Positions 48,790-60,892 of a stretch of DNA of 64,000 bases are shown here, one piece after another. Location: the NCBI GenBank assembly GCA_037952775.1, contig JBANAY010000003.1, positions 36,828,001 through 36,892,000 of the forward strand, read 5' to 3'. Numbering within the stretch: the stretch's first letter is position 1; each line of letters begins with the position of its first letter. The DNA comes from Clonostachys chloroleuca (lineage: Eukaryota > Ascomycota > Sordariomycetes > Hypocreales > Bionectriaceae). The translations under genes and the position numbers were made by a program. The notes beneath the pieces were generated by a model. That model was not told the DNA's origin and did no database searches. It saw nothing but the letters and a program-made list of their open reading frames with translations.

Positions 48790-49450
48790 GTTTGTGCTGT
48801 TGCAAGGCCGGGTGGTCGGTTGGAAAAGGAGTAAGATACTGAACGGGACCGAAGGAAGCGAAAGACCTAGTGACAAATTAGTGAAATCATCAGAGGAAGG
48901 GGTAGGAAGACGGTAGTGTTTTCTTATCGCAATAGTGATTTTGTCTGTGTTGTTTCAAGGTCAGATATTGTGGACTGAAGAAGGATAGAAGGAAGGAAAG
49001 AAAGAAGAAGTCAGATGTCGAAGTGGTACTGAAGTGGTGCTGAAGGAAGCAGAAGCCCTAGTAAAAAATTAGTAAAGCTCACAGAAGAAGGTACAGGAAC
49101 ACGATTGTTAATGGCTTATGGAATGGTGCTCAATGTTGTCTCTTGTGTGCGTTATTGCAAGCTTAGGCGTGGAAGAAGAAAAGAAGAAGTGAGATGTTGA
49201 AGGTAGTGAAGGAAGCAGAAAACCTGGCAAAAGATTAGTGAAGTTCTCAGAAGAAGGTGCAGGAAGATGGATCTTTGAGGCTTATGAAATTTTGTTTGAT
49301 GTTATCTCTTGTGTGCGTTGTTGCAAGGTCTGGTGTGGTGTTTTGGAAAAGAAAAGAAGAAGTGAGGTATCAAAGGCACCGAAGGAAGCAGAACACCTGG
49401 TCACAAATTAGTCAATTGTCAAGAAAGAAGAACAAAGGAAGGAAGGGGAA
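48790..49450 (-). repeat. Array C: about 165-190-bp tandem units
   Basis: Four units are anchored by the plus-strand string GAAGGAAGCAGAA...CCTGG...AAATTAGT, at about 48851, 49043, 49209 and 49381. Each also carries a TTGTGTGCGTTGTTGCAAG-like string. On the minus strand each has a CACTAAT branch-like motif and a TTGCCAG/CACTAG acceptor. The strand is extremely purine-rich on plus and pyrimidine-rich on minus. Confidence 0.8.
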
Positions 49451-49677
49451 GGCCCTATGTAATTCTCTCGTCAAGGAGGAGGATGTAAGTGTGATTGTTA
49501 GATGAAGAGAATGATGGGTTGGTGTTTGAAGGTGGAAGACTGTATAGGTATATGATATGGAATGATGATGATAGATGTTCAAAGGCAAGAAGAGAAAAAG
49601 CTGATGCTGAAGCTTGTGTGTGTGTGGTGATGATGGAAGAAGGAGAAAGATGCAGCAGAGGCGGGAGGGAGTAGTTT

Positions 49678-49686
49678 CTTTTATAG
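49678..49686 (-). promoter_or_regulatory. TATA box of the tandem-array locus
   Basis: CTATAAAAG on the minus strand, followed downstream by a CT/CA-rich leader (CATCATCACCACACACACAC around 49640-49605). This is a typical strong fungal core promoter and sets the likely transcription start near 49650, reading towards lower coordinates. Confidence 0.6.
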
Positions 49687-49759
49687 GTTTCCGAGGACCC
49701 CAGGAGCCGGCTGGAGTGATTGTGAGTCACTGACAATAGAAGTGAGAGCATCCTGAGAG

Positions 49760-52700
49760 AAACAATAGTGAAAAGCTGCAGCTATGGTGCAAGTATCATT
49801 GGATTGACCAAAATTCGTCACTGGGAGGTGTGTGATTGTTGGGGCGGCGGACGCCTAGGTCGAATTTCTCGGGGTGAGAACGATGTCACCTCCTGTATCT
49901 ACGGCAGCGCAGTAAAAGTAGAGATATGGGCCTCTTGAATTGAGAATAACACTCCTCTTTGGCCTGGAATTGCTCTTAGTAGATTGGACTATGATATTAA
50001 GCGGTAATTTAAGATTGGATCTGGTTTGGTTTTGAAACGTAAGACTAGGAAATGAAGCTCTCGAAGGCTGCGTGGAAGTTGGATACACTAGAGTGGCTAG
50101 AGTACTTAGGCAGATCTGGAGCTCTTCTACAGGTCAAGGGCAAGTCACAGGCCACGGAGAGGACGTCGTGCCTAGGCAGGCCTTGTGAGTGCCCAAGCCA
50201 AGTGTGCATGATTTCGTGGTTTGGAAATTGCCTTCAAGCTCCTTCAGCTACATTCTGAATTGTATTATTCAATGCATCAAGAACACCTACACTTGGGGAA
50301 TTGGGCATACGGATGTGGCAGGCCAGCAGATGATCAAGAACACGCAAGCGGGTGGGGAAAGGGGGGCTGGGCAGGCGGACACTCGCCTGACGCATGGCAT
50401 CGCCCATTCCTGGTGATCCAAGTCTAGAAGTGAATCAATGGCACTCTTTTCTTAGATCTTGATGAATGGGTCTGGCCTCTCAAGGGTATTACATTCGGGA
50501 AATTACTATTGTTTCCCTTTATTGAAACAAGGGATTAAGAGGCCTACTCCTTACCCAAAAGAATGACTACAAAAATACTTTCAAGGAGCCCAATGTAAGC
50601 ATAACCATGTTGAGACGATTATCAGAAGAAATGGATCTAGAAATGGTTTCGAGAGATAGGTGGGTGCCTTTCAGTGTTGGGAGACTGGGGCGGGGCGGAT
50701 CCCCTTGGATTGGAGAAAATCTGCCATTGCCATCTGCTGGGTGGCTGAGAAAGACTCAGTACCTGAGCCTGCCTGCCTAAAACTCCCAAGTGACGAGAAT
50801 ACGGCTAGAAAGTCAGTGATAACGCCATGTTGCTTAGTTACGTCGAAGGGAGCATTCACAGTCATCGAAACGGGAAAGACTTTTGCTAAGCTGTGAAACA
50901 TTTCTACGGTAGTACCACGGACCGTGGAGTCAGATCTCAACGCTTCCAGGCGTATGACGAGGGTAGGAAGAATGAAGGGGGAGGGAGGGGTGTGTGTGAA
51001 AATCATCTGGGTAGTCAAGGGTGAGGTGGGAGTAGCCTCTGCAGCAAAATGTAGGTGAATGGCCACTTAGATAAATGGAAGGCAGCGGGGATCGGGAGGA
51101 CAGGTGGCTATCTGATGCAGTATTCACGCTGTGATGATAAAGTAGGTGCCTAGTGCTAGGATTCATCAAGAGAATCTGAAGTTTGAGTACCTCTCGAACC
51201 TGCAGACCCCAATGTCTGCGACAAATTCTGACGGAGGAACTGAGTCTTCACCAGCTACCTCAGTCTACAGGGAAGTGGGCAAGTACCCTTATTTAAAATC
51301 CCTAAACCCACGCTGTGTGTGCGTAAAGCCATGGGAAGAGTTATCTGAGAGCTTCGTAGAGCTCGTGAAATTTATAAAACGTGGACTACAGGTGCAAGAA
51401 AGCCTAATCGACCCTTAGAGCAATAGGCAACGAGTGGCAGGACGATTCTGTGCGGTGGTATATTTTGCTGTACTCGACCATTATTGACACCATGTTCGTC
51501 GACGTATCGATCCTGGTGAAGAAGGCTTTCTCGCTGTTTCGTGCGGCAGGGGATCGTGTGCGCTTCGAATCGTAGAAGGAGGTAATGCCTATTGAGAATC
51601 ACCATGTTAGTAAATCGACTGTTAGGTTGGGGAGGAGGCTCAAAATTAGCTCATGCTGGGCACAATGCCAATTTTCTGGTCATGGAGATCATGGGCATCA
51701 AAAGTGAGCACCCTGGTGGGTAGGAGCCAGGAACTGGTACATTGGCACGCAATTGGCGTACAGTACCTTCCCTCCATAGAAATTGCTGGCCAAACACGTG
51801 ATCACCTCGCTACGTTCATATGTACCACCACCAGAAACCGTTAGGCCTCGTCTACGGGCAGCAAATATTTGGTCAACCGAGAATCACTTCGAGCGTTGAT
51901 TTCTAGTTTCAAAACGAAATCCCGTTTAGTCGTCAGTTCTACAGCAGAGTTTTCAGTTCTGCGGCGGAACATGCTGCTTGCCCAGAAGCTTTCTTTTGCC
52001 AAACCTTTTCCCTTATTGCACCACACTCGAGAGCCCTGGAAAGCCGGAGACCACACAACCACTCAGCTTTTACTAATCCCACTGGTATTCTAATCATCTG
52101 GGCTGATTAGCGGGAAAACGAGAGAGGAAATAAGATTCAATGTGCTTCAACCTTTAGCCTTGCTGTCCCTGCGCTGAGGACGCTCAAATAATGCTGCGAA
52201 GATTCGTCCAGAATCCAGTTGAGAATCACCATATAGCTACCCCATCTAATCTTCTTTACTTGCAAGACTTAGCTGACCTAAATTGTGACTGTCATAGGCT
52301 GCCACTGTTTCGAGCTCGGTTTCGCCCTGAAGATTGCAAGGCGCCCCTTACGAGCCCCTGTTCCGCCGATGCCACCCCTACGAAGGAAACCTTCGATTAG
52401 AGTGTGTTATGATTATTCCATCATCCAAGGCGTTCGATCATTCTCCTAAAGTTTGGGGGTGCTGGTTGTCGGCAAAAAAAAGGGGGGGGGGAGGGTGGGG
52501 GCCACCATCATGTGCCGAGGGGATGCAGGAGGCCATTTTATCTAATTGGGGGGGACTTCTGGAAACACAGAAAGGCTGAAAATATCATGGAGTTTCGTTG
52601 AAGACTAAATTTTGGCCCATCGAGATCAGATTCTCAACTACAATCCTCCACTGACCAGAGTGTTCATGATGTGAGGTATGGCGAGGGGAACCTATCTATT

Positions 52701-55549
52701 ATCTACAGATATCTACCACCAAATCGTCCGCATAGCTGTATGTCTTCAGGGCCTTAAATGCTATTATTTATAATATAATGCAAATATCAAGTGTCCTGCC
52801 TACTTTATGAAGCCACCTTGTAGTAATTACTGAGGCCAAGAGCGAATCACCCGTACATCTTATGTCTGTGGTCGTCTTGGCCCTTCTTGGACAACTTAGA
52901 CTAGCACTTATTACATCGCCTCGGGTTCAAGAAGTTTCAAAATCTATGTTTTGCACACACCCCTCATATTCTTTGAGATAGCTACCATACTGTAGGTCTG
53001 TTCGATATCACAGCATTTCCAAGTATATGCGGCAGTGTCGGAGCATGCAATTCAGATCCGTGCGATATCAATCAGGAATCACATTGAAGTCTATTTCGTA
53101 GATCCCCTAATCAGCTCACCCCGCCCATATCTAAGCATTACCGATACAACAGCTTTCTGGATCTACTATAGATGTCACAACAGGCAGAGAAAGCATCAAA
53201 TTCACTCCGAGGGATTGGATGTCTCGAGATATCGCGTGCATAAAAACGAGAAGAACACTGAGTCCTCCATCAGGCGGAGATGGGCAGGGACATCGGTGAA
53301 GTACATTGTCGCCAGAACTTCATCAGCCATCTTCTCTTTCAAGGCTTACGGGCGGATTCCAGTGATGAAATTTCGTGCGTGCCTATCGGAAAGGGGATCC
53401 CATTGGTATAGATTGTGTTGGCCCCGTAAACGATCCCTGGCTTGTCGATAACACTATCAAACAGGAAGATTAGTATCTCTGCCATGTAGCAGTTGAAAGC
53501 AAACCAAAAAACTTTATACCTGCCAATAGCATAGCAACCAATCAGATGCTCTACAGTTGTGTAGACATGGCCCAGCGTGCGGCGGAATCAATCTTCGACC
53601 GATTTTGCACGACGTTCGAATATACCCCTTTCAGCCTCAGATACTGGCCAGGTGTGTCTCCTGTAGCCTCCTGGCGAGGAGTTTGGCGATCTCGATCACG
53701 ATTCTTGCAGTGACATACACAGCTAAGCCGCAGTCACCCTCATCGAAACGCAATGTCGAGGCCAAAGGTTCATGCTCCGATTGAGGTCTTGTTTCGGGGT
53801 CGGCAGGGTAGTGTTGCGCCAGTAGTAGATTGACTCTGTGTGCGACGACTCTTCCGAGAACAAATCTTTCGAGGCTTCGAATCGCACTGATGTCGTTCTG
53901 CCGTGGCTATCCATTATGATATCTGCTCAAAAAAATATGCCAGTATCCAACAGTGAAAAGAGTTAGAAAGCAATACATACCTCAATCGGCTTCCTTTCTG
54001 CTTCTCTCAGAGTGTTCTTGGCGGTTTGAACATGGCCGCGTAATTCTTTCTAGGGACTTCTGTTCGGGAACGCCGGGTGCATCATTGAAGGAAAACGTCA
54101 TAAGACCGGTTTGGGAACAAGGAGGACTCGGGGCCTTGGGTGTAGAATTCGTTGACGCAAACGCTTGGAAGAAAAAAAAAGAACAGTAAAGCTGATGTTG
54201 CAGGTTGTGTAGTCTTCCAACTGCGTATGGATGGACCTTGGTTTGCATTCGGAGTGAAGGGGGTCGAGGGCGAAACCACCAAAAGACGCACCTTCCGCTG
54301 AACCATCGAGGTGCTTCACTGCGGCTTGCTCTAGTAATCTACCATTCAAAACATATGATACCTTCAATATCGCTTGCTTACGAATCCAGATGATTTTTGA
54401 TATCAATGACCTGTTTATGTACCAATGCCATATTCTTAGACGAAGCTCTTTGGTCCAAGATCCAAGCCAGAGACAAGTCCAAGATCTTATGCATTCGGAT
54501 GTTGGCATGCTCAAGATAAAATCATGCGGCTATCCTTCCCAGTCAACCTACATTGAGTACAGTAGTAGACGCCTTGGTCAACCGACTGCGGCTATGGCCA
54601 TTGAAGGCTTACAAGGCTCCTCTAGCGGAAGTCACGGGCCAGGATGTTATGATGGATATAGAAGTTCAGCGTCACTCTTTCCCATCCCTTTAGTCACTAA
54701 TCAAATCAGTTCGTCTCACAAGAACGCTCAAAAAGGCTTTCTGATCTACATTCAACATCAGCGCTACCAAAGCCAGTAAAAGAAAATCCCTATTCTCGTG
54801 GAAGAACTTGTCTAGAGTTTGCTAGCCAGAGATTGCCCGGATGAGCTTCTCGTTGCCGGCCTTGGAAGTGATGAAGTCGAGTCTCCTGGTCCTCTCCGAG
54901 GTGCCTTCCGGTAGAATGCTAATGTCGCGCTCTTGATTTACGAGATGAACGACAGTACGGAACCTGCCTATCTTTGGGCTTGCTCGCCATGGGCAGGAAG
55001 GCGCAGGAACTGGGAATAGAGGAAGGCAGCTGTACGGTAGTGGCTCCAAGGAGAGCCACTCGTGTATAGCTGTTTGGTTAATGCAGTGCAACACATTGCT
55101 CTCTCAGGGATGGAACTGACCAAGTGTGAAATAACATCTGGATGCATACATATTGGTGCCTAGATTACACAGGGTCTTGTCCGTTCTGCAGCCCTTTCGT
55201 GGTTTTCTGGCCGTGGGGGTGGAGCCGCCACCGAAACCCCTTCGCGGTGGCGCACGTTCCCTCCACTCTTAACGATGTCGTGCTTTGTTGTGGCTGTTTA
55301 CTGAACTGAACCTGGGCTGACGCGCCTTCCTTTTTCCTCAAGGCCGTGAGTCTCTCTGTCCTCTGCTCTCCACAGCTCCGCTCCTCAACTCCATCAGTTT
55401 CTCCCCTTGAATCCCACGCGGCGACAAGTCTCCCTCCTTGCATCCCACATTATCAACTCCTAGAACACAATCATTGAACCCCTTTGGACTGAGAATTCAT
55501 ATCCCTTCTTGCACCCCGCTACCTCGCTCGCATCAACGAACCTTCCACA
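49760..55549. other. Long gene-poor stretch
   Basis: No intact gene is supported over 5.8 kb. On the minus strand, 53420-53230 reads IPFPIGTHEISSLESARKP, then after a stop and frame change ADEVLATMYFTDVPAHLRLMEDSVFFSFL. Positions 54390-54280 read ILKVSYVLNGRLLEQAAVKHLDGS. These look like eroded exons of unknown families. A mixed A/G homopolymer run lies at 52475-52499. Positions 55380-55549 are CT-rich and form the leader of the gene at 55550. Confidence 0.45.
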
Positions 55550-56051
55550 ATGGGCATCTTCAGTTCCAAGTCGGTCCGTTCGCTTTCTCCCACCGAACTT
55601 GCAAGCAAGTCCGACGATGAGCCTCCCTTCGTCCCCTACGCCAATGGAAGAAAGGCTTCCACCGGGGGCAAATCCAACGATGGAAAGTCTGGCTTCCTGA
55701 TTTCGAGAGCTGTTGTTGACTCTGGCTCTGTGATGAGTGGAAGTGGTCCGAAATCCATCGAGGACCGCACCCGAGATGGTAATTCCTCTGCCGTCGGTCA
55801 TAATTCCTGCCCAACGAATCGCCGCTATTGTTCCCACTTTCACCGCCGCCGCAGTTCGGTTTGCAACGTCCCTCACTCGTCTCGTAAGGCAGCTGATGAT
55901 TACTTCAGCACTAAGCATCACACAGGGTATGTGACAAGTAACGAAGTAAATAGGGATAGCCAGCTAACATCCAGACATTAGCTCCGGCATCTCATGGTCC
56001 GATAAGGCCTACGACAAGATTACACCTGATCAAAAGAAAGATAAGAAATAG
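55550..56051 (+). CDS. Small, putatively N-myristoylated hypothetical protein
   Basis: Three exons: 55550-55778, 55893-55926 and 55982-56051. Introns of 114 and 55 nt have GTAATT and GTATGT donors; the second has a GCTAAC branch. The product has 110 residues: MGIFSSKSVRSLSPTELASK at the start, a Gly/Ser/Lys-rich disordered middle, and RTRDADDYFSTKHHTGSGISWSDKAYDKITPDQKKDKK across the last two junctions. Gly2 followed by IFSSK fits an N-myristoylation signal, suggesting membrane attachment. No known domain. Reading through the first intron also stays open, so the 34-nt middle exon is a judgement based on how well the joined sequence reads. The leader ending at 55549 is CT-rich, as expected of a fungal promoter. 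Confidence 0.6.
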
Positions 56052-59000
56052 TTCTCCTTTTTGTCATCTTTTTCTTTCCGGTCCAAGTCTTAACTCGTAA
56101 GGCATGGAAGCTCGCAGAGCAACGGAGGATACGCCAAGATGCCATAATGAAATGGGGAACTGGTTGATAAAACGCCTGGTCACAAATACCTGTCCTGTCT
56201 TGCTTTCGGGCTCTGATGAGCCGCGTGCAATGAATACTGAAACTTTTGGAGATGGGCTCACGCTCATCTATGGGTCAGAGGCACTACACTAAATCTTAGA
56301 AAAGCAAAAAAAAAAAACACAGCACGATTAGTGTCCATTCTCATCGCAAATAAGTCCTCGTAGAAGGAATTTGTGCCGTGCCATGAATCTCGTGCCCAAA
56401 ATCCTGTATTTTCTGTTTCAATGCCAGCAACCCAACACCAGCCAAAACCGCCACACAAAGTTGGCCGTTACCACGGAAATACATCTACCATTTCAGTATC
56501 TCCCTTGCCCTCTTCTCAGCCAAATATGGTCCTAGAGTAGGTGTCAAGTCTTAATATTATTGTGCCAGCTTGCTAGATCATAAACAATCCGAGCAACTCA
56601 TCAACACAAACACCAACACGACTCTTCGCCAAACCACTCCCGTGGCCCGCCTACCATATGCCCTCCCAAAACCTCACTCAGCAAGCCACATGCCACCTTC
56701 CGGTCTGTCCTTTGTTTCTTCCTCCTTCCTCTAAGAAGCACCTCAGACAACAAGTTCAATATTGGCAGGCACCAGCGTCGACGAATGGCTGGCACTTCGG
56801 TACGTACCTCTGCAGTCGTTCGCAAGCGCCTCCATAAAGAGAAAAGATTGGCGAACAGGTGGGACATTGACCCACAGTCACGGGGAAAAGCGGGTGGGTC
56901 GTCGACGACACGGTCAAGTCGAAAACAATGCGAGCACATCAACGACCCTTCCTTCTACCTGCCTACCTCCCCAGGTCCCTATTGATTTTGAGGAAGTGAA
57001 ATCTATGAGAACCTTGATGAGTTCTACAGGAGTGGGTCTAGGAGAAAACTAGACACATGCGAGATCTCACCTAGTGATGTCCGTGCACGATGGCATCCTC
57101 CGGATGCCGAAGCTTGGCACCAAGTAAGAGGAAAGACATTTTCAAAACATGGCTGGTATTTCTTGCATGAGAAAAATTAGACACGTCAACATTTCGTAGG
57201 AGTCTGTAGGTACGTAACGCTCGATATGCTCTACAAAAATCCAAGAACACTGTTGAGTAGTGGGAGTGGTGGAGGGCAGCCTCAACAGGACTGAGGCATC
57301 GGGGAATGAGCTGGCTTGCACATGTGGGATGATTTTCGCCTTGCACAAGATAGGTACTTTATGAAATTTTTGTGAAAAAAAAAAAAAAAAAAAAAGGACA
57401 GCCAATTTAACACGAACCGCAAATACCTTCAATCGATTTTCACGCTCCTCCTCCCTGCCTCTACGATATAAATTCTTCGCATATGGCTCACTTTTGCTGG
57501 CAAGGAGAACAAGTAGAGCAACCTTGTTGTTAAAAAATCGTTAAACAACACTATCGTAGCCACTTCACTTATTGACAGTTTGGTATGGCAGAGAGATATT
57601 CTCGCTCCCCCGATTTCTCTTCAGTGAGATGGGGATCGTCGACCAAAGCTCTATCAGTTCTCGTCTCGCCTCCCTCGCGGTAGTGATCTCGTGCTACTGG
57701 TAATTGATTCTCTGGTACCAAGATCTCCTGGCAATGACACTTCGCCAAGCTTTGCTAATTCGTAAAATGAGTAAAATGATTTTATCCTCTTGGGGCCTAC
57801 GAGAGGCAAATCCTTCGTTGACCCAATCTTCTCTGAACCACACACATTAACTAGTACTATACCCATCTGTTCGGGGCGAGCCAACTCACAACTTAGTAGG
57901 TAGTCTGGTAGACGTCTTGTACCTCTCCAATACATGAGCAGCTGAGCTGCTTGCCAGGCGTCTTTATCGGACATCCTGGAGGAATCCGACCAGTTGCACA
58001 AATCCGATGATATCTAGAAATTCCGTTATTATTCCAATGGGTATACATAGACGGTAGCATGGAGAAAAAAATACCAGGCGTAACCATAACGAACAGCGAA
58101 GCTCTTGAAAAGGTTCCAGCAGAGTCTGCCGATCGTTATGTCGTCGGTCCACGACATAATTTTCAGGGCCAACATAGCCATGGTATTTTACCTGGTCCTG
58201 CCTACAACCCAACGCCTCTGCGCTCGGCAGGTGCCTATCAGCCTGGGGGGATTAACATAAGAATTCAACTAGCATGAGGGCGCACGTAAGCCATCTGTCA
58301 CCTTTCGAGGCTAAAGGCTCGACTTCTTTGCCCTTCCGTTCGGGTCCCGAGGTCCAGTGTATTTGGGAACCTGATAGTGCGCGGAGCGGAAAGCGGAAGA
58401 AGAATAGAAGCGGATTCGTGGAAACGATACATGGTGGTGACGGAAAAGTAGAAAATGAGATTCAGGAGTAGGTGGGGAAAGATTTGTACGTGTAGAAGAT
58501 GTTGGAAGCGAGAAAGAAGTGGCCAAGGTGCAAGATGGAGAAAACTCTACAACAATTCAGCAAAGTCGCTCCTTCCACATTCCTACAAACTCCCGAAATG
58601 CCTCGCTCGTAAGCTTTTGACTGGAACAGATACTACCTTATAGAAACGGGACAGTGTCTCCCATGCTATGCAATACTGTTGCAAATAGTCTATACCTGTC
58701 AATTTGATCCGTTACCAGCACGAGCCTTGAAGGAGTTCGTTGTTACGTATGGTGTCATTTTTTATTGGGCTCCCTGGACTCTTGCTGCTTGGGGTTTCTT
58801 CTTCCTGGATTCAAAGGGACGAGCTTCCCACTCCCGCAAATAAGTCGTGTACCTAAATGCGACACAAACTACGCGGAATTCTTGTTTCTTTCTGTCGACT
58901 ACAGCGGTGGCGGTATTATTTCCAAAGGCAGGCTCTGGGTCGTTACAAATCAATGCATGGTACCTAGCTACGACCGCCTGCGTTGGTATGATGACAGTAC

Positions 59001-59091
59001 TACGGGCTGAGCTACTGAAAAAAGCTCGACCTTCCAACTTCTCCGATAAGCCGCTTTGGAATGTTAAACCTCAAACTGTCCGCCGCAAACG
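56052..59091. other. Gene-poor stretch
   Basis: No gene is supported. A 22-base A-run lies at about 57374-57395. The minus strand between 58190 and 57960 reads protein-like (DRRHNDRQTLLEPFQELR, then LFFSPCYRLCIPIGIITEFL) but breaks off with no recognised family. Confidence 0.45.
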
Positions 59092-59825
59092 ATGACGATC
59101 CCCGTCCCACGAAGCGCCAGACAACGCTGGACTCACTGTTCTCACTCCTCCATGACCCGACACCCCACCTCCCAGATATCGGTGGCCGCGACAATCATTA
59201 CAGCGCCCGGCTTGACAGCTGCTGTCACCATTGAGATAGTATATACACCAGCCGATACACACGCCACGACAACCGCAGACACCGTCGAACCAGACGAGTC
59301 GCTCACACTACCGACCGTACCCCCACCACTACCAGCTGTCCACCACTTCAAGGTGTTTATATCGACGCCGGAGAAGTGGTCACAGGTGTTCAATGACCTT
59401 TGCACAGAAACCGCACCAAACTCGAAGAATAATACGGCTCCCAGCATCATCCGAGCGCTGACCGACGACCTTGCGTTCGCTCAACCCACTGCCTTTGGTT
59501 ACTGCAAGCCAATGTGAGTTCCATTTCCCTTGTTTGGCACTCTTTTAACTACTAATGTTGGGTGTTTGTAGTCCCCGGGGTGCCATCCCAATGGCACTTT
59601 TCTTCTTGGACTATGTCCAAGAGACCGAGAGGCTGGCCCTCCCGGCCACAGATCCGGTGAGTTCATATTCGTTCCTATGTTTTGAAGCTCGAATGCTAAC
59701 TTTGGAGACAGGCGCGGCCTAAGCGCCGCATGGAGGAGAACAAGCGGCGCATCGCCGCCAAGTGTGTCCTACGGAGGTGCCATGCTAGCACATTTCCCTC
59801 TTCTGGGGACTCTCGTCTCCATTGA
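59092..59825 (+). CDS. Three-exon hypothetical protein with a rearranged copy at 25.2 kb
   Basis: Exons 59092-59513, 59572-59656 and 59712-59825. Introns of 58 and 55 nt have GTGAGT donors and CTAAC/CTAAT-type branches; phases match. The product has 206 residues. The first 90 are Thr/Ala/Pro-rich and low in complexity. The core reads HHFKVFISTPEKWSQVFNDL, SIIRALTDDLAFAQPTAFGY, then PRGAIPMALFFLDYVQETE. The end is very basic (ARPKRRMEENKRRIAAK), like a nuclear localisation or nucleic-acid-binding tail. No domain is recognised. A partial, internally deleted copy at 25160-25345 suggests a dispersed multicopy family, perhaps carried by a mobile element; that is inference. Confidence 0.6.
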
Positions 59826-60892
59826 ACGATTTTGGTTTGGTGGTTTTGGCTGGGCCTTCGGCCCTTGGAGAGGAGTTTTCTTTTATTAGTTGCATTGTGC
59901 CTTCGGCCCTGAGGTTGAATTCTGGGGACTCTGGACATCCATTAAGAGACGATCCGAGATACCGAAGCCCGGAGAGGCTGAGACATCTGGCTTACGCCTT
60001 GGAGTTACATTTATTTTTGATTGAACAAGAGTGCACCTTACAACTCCACGGATTACCTACATGTAAACAGTTAAATATAGCAAGTCTAGTGGAATTCCCT
60101 CCAAGCTTTTAGTGATGAAGGTCCAGAAAGTCATATCATCAGTCTCCTTGATGATGCAGATGAAAATTTGGATTTTCAATGTCTAGGACAATTCTGCTGA
60201 GGTAGGATAGGACACTTTGAAAGATATCATGGCGATGTCTGATGCTAAAATTGCGGTCTAGGGTAGGCACTCTTCCGTCTCATCCGGGTGACCCACCGTT
60301 AATCCTTCAAATGTTGATCGCTGTAAAATACGTACACTAGCCAGGGGTTGATACTGACAGGCCTGGTAAACCCGGTAACCGTTCTGGCCGTTGGGTCCAA
60401 TCGGAGCGATCTCTATCGATCAAGATCTCATACTGAAGGAACATATCTAGAAGGAATATATGTAATCGTCAAGAACAGTGGGTGTGATAGTGCTGCAGGC
60501 TGGCCCAAGACGTGCATGACAGCGAGCCCAGTCATGGATGATGAATTGATTGCTAACGAGCTCTTTGGGCTCTGGTTCGTTGGGGCCCAACCGTTTCCCC
60601 ACTCCACCCTGAAGACGTCGAGTGCCAAACCTAGATTTGTCCTAGATCCAATGACAAGGGTCTCGATCTCTACACCAATCCCCAAGCGGACTGAGCGTCC
60701 ATCATTTTGGACCCTGGAATTCCGGGACTCCCGTCAAGTTAAAAAAAAACACACCAGCATTCCCCTCTTTTACCGGTACTCGCCTGCCTGCGTGGTTGTC
60801 GTGAAGGGGAAGTGCTTACGTGACCAGCAGCACGCCTGACTGGCCACAAGAGAGAACTGAGAGAACTGATCGAATCGCAATCCTAGGACACA
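59826..60892. other. Downstream gap with duplicated segment
   Basis: Positions 59922-59999 are shared with 25241-25340. The motif CCTTCGGCCCT occurs at 59851 and 59900, about 49 bp apart, and TCTGGGGACTCT at 59799 and 59921. No intact gene is supported before the kinase start at 60893. A 163-codon plus frame at 60348-60839 has no supporting features. Confidence 0.5.

Larger units (their letters stand above)
45700..49686 (-). ncRNA. Candidate multi-exon, tandem-array transcript (coding status unknown)
   Basis: Read on the minus strand, the locus begins with a TATA box (49678-49686) and a pyrimidine-rich leader, continues through arrays with periods of about 172, 91 and 104 bp, and ends near 45700. 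Branch-point motifs (CACTAAC, GCTAAC, GCTGAC) followed within about 10-20 nt by TTCCAG/AATAG/AACAG acceptors recur once per unit. In the 104-bp array each unit also has a donor (CAG|GTAAGT-like). Exons defined this way include 47014-46952, 46909-46841, 46695-46633, 46590-46528, 46485-46427 and 46384-46324 (63, 69, 63, 63, 59 and 61 nt), with introns of about 42 nt. The reading frame relative to the shared motif changes between units, so no long protein is apparent. No family is recognised. It might be a spliced noncoding RNA or a fast-evolving gene. Confidence 0.5.

Noticed and set aside
50671..51066. A 131-codon minus frame (MAIHLHFAAEATPTS...)
   Set aside because: Isolated, no domain, no promoter or splice context; length is compatible with chance.
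57374..57395. Long A-run as a possible poly(A) tail of a retroposed copy
   Set aside because: No coding remnant precedes it on either strand and no target-site duplication is visible; a simple homopolymer is the safer reading.
60348..60839. A 163-codon plus frame, and on the minus strand a GIGVEIETLVIGSR string resembling the start of fungal amidoligase-like proteins
   Set aside because: Neither strand continues into a recognisable family and no splice structure supports either; the resemblance rests on a few residues.
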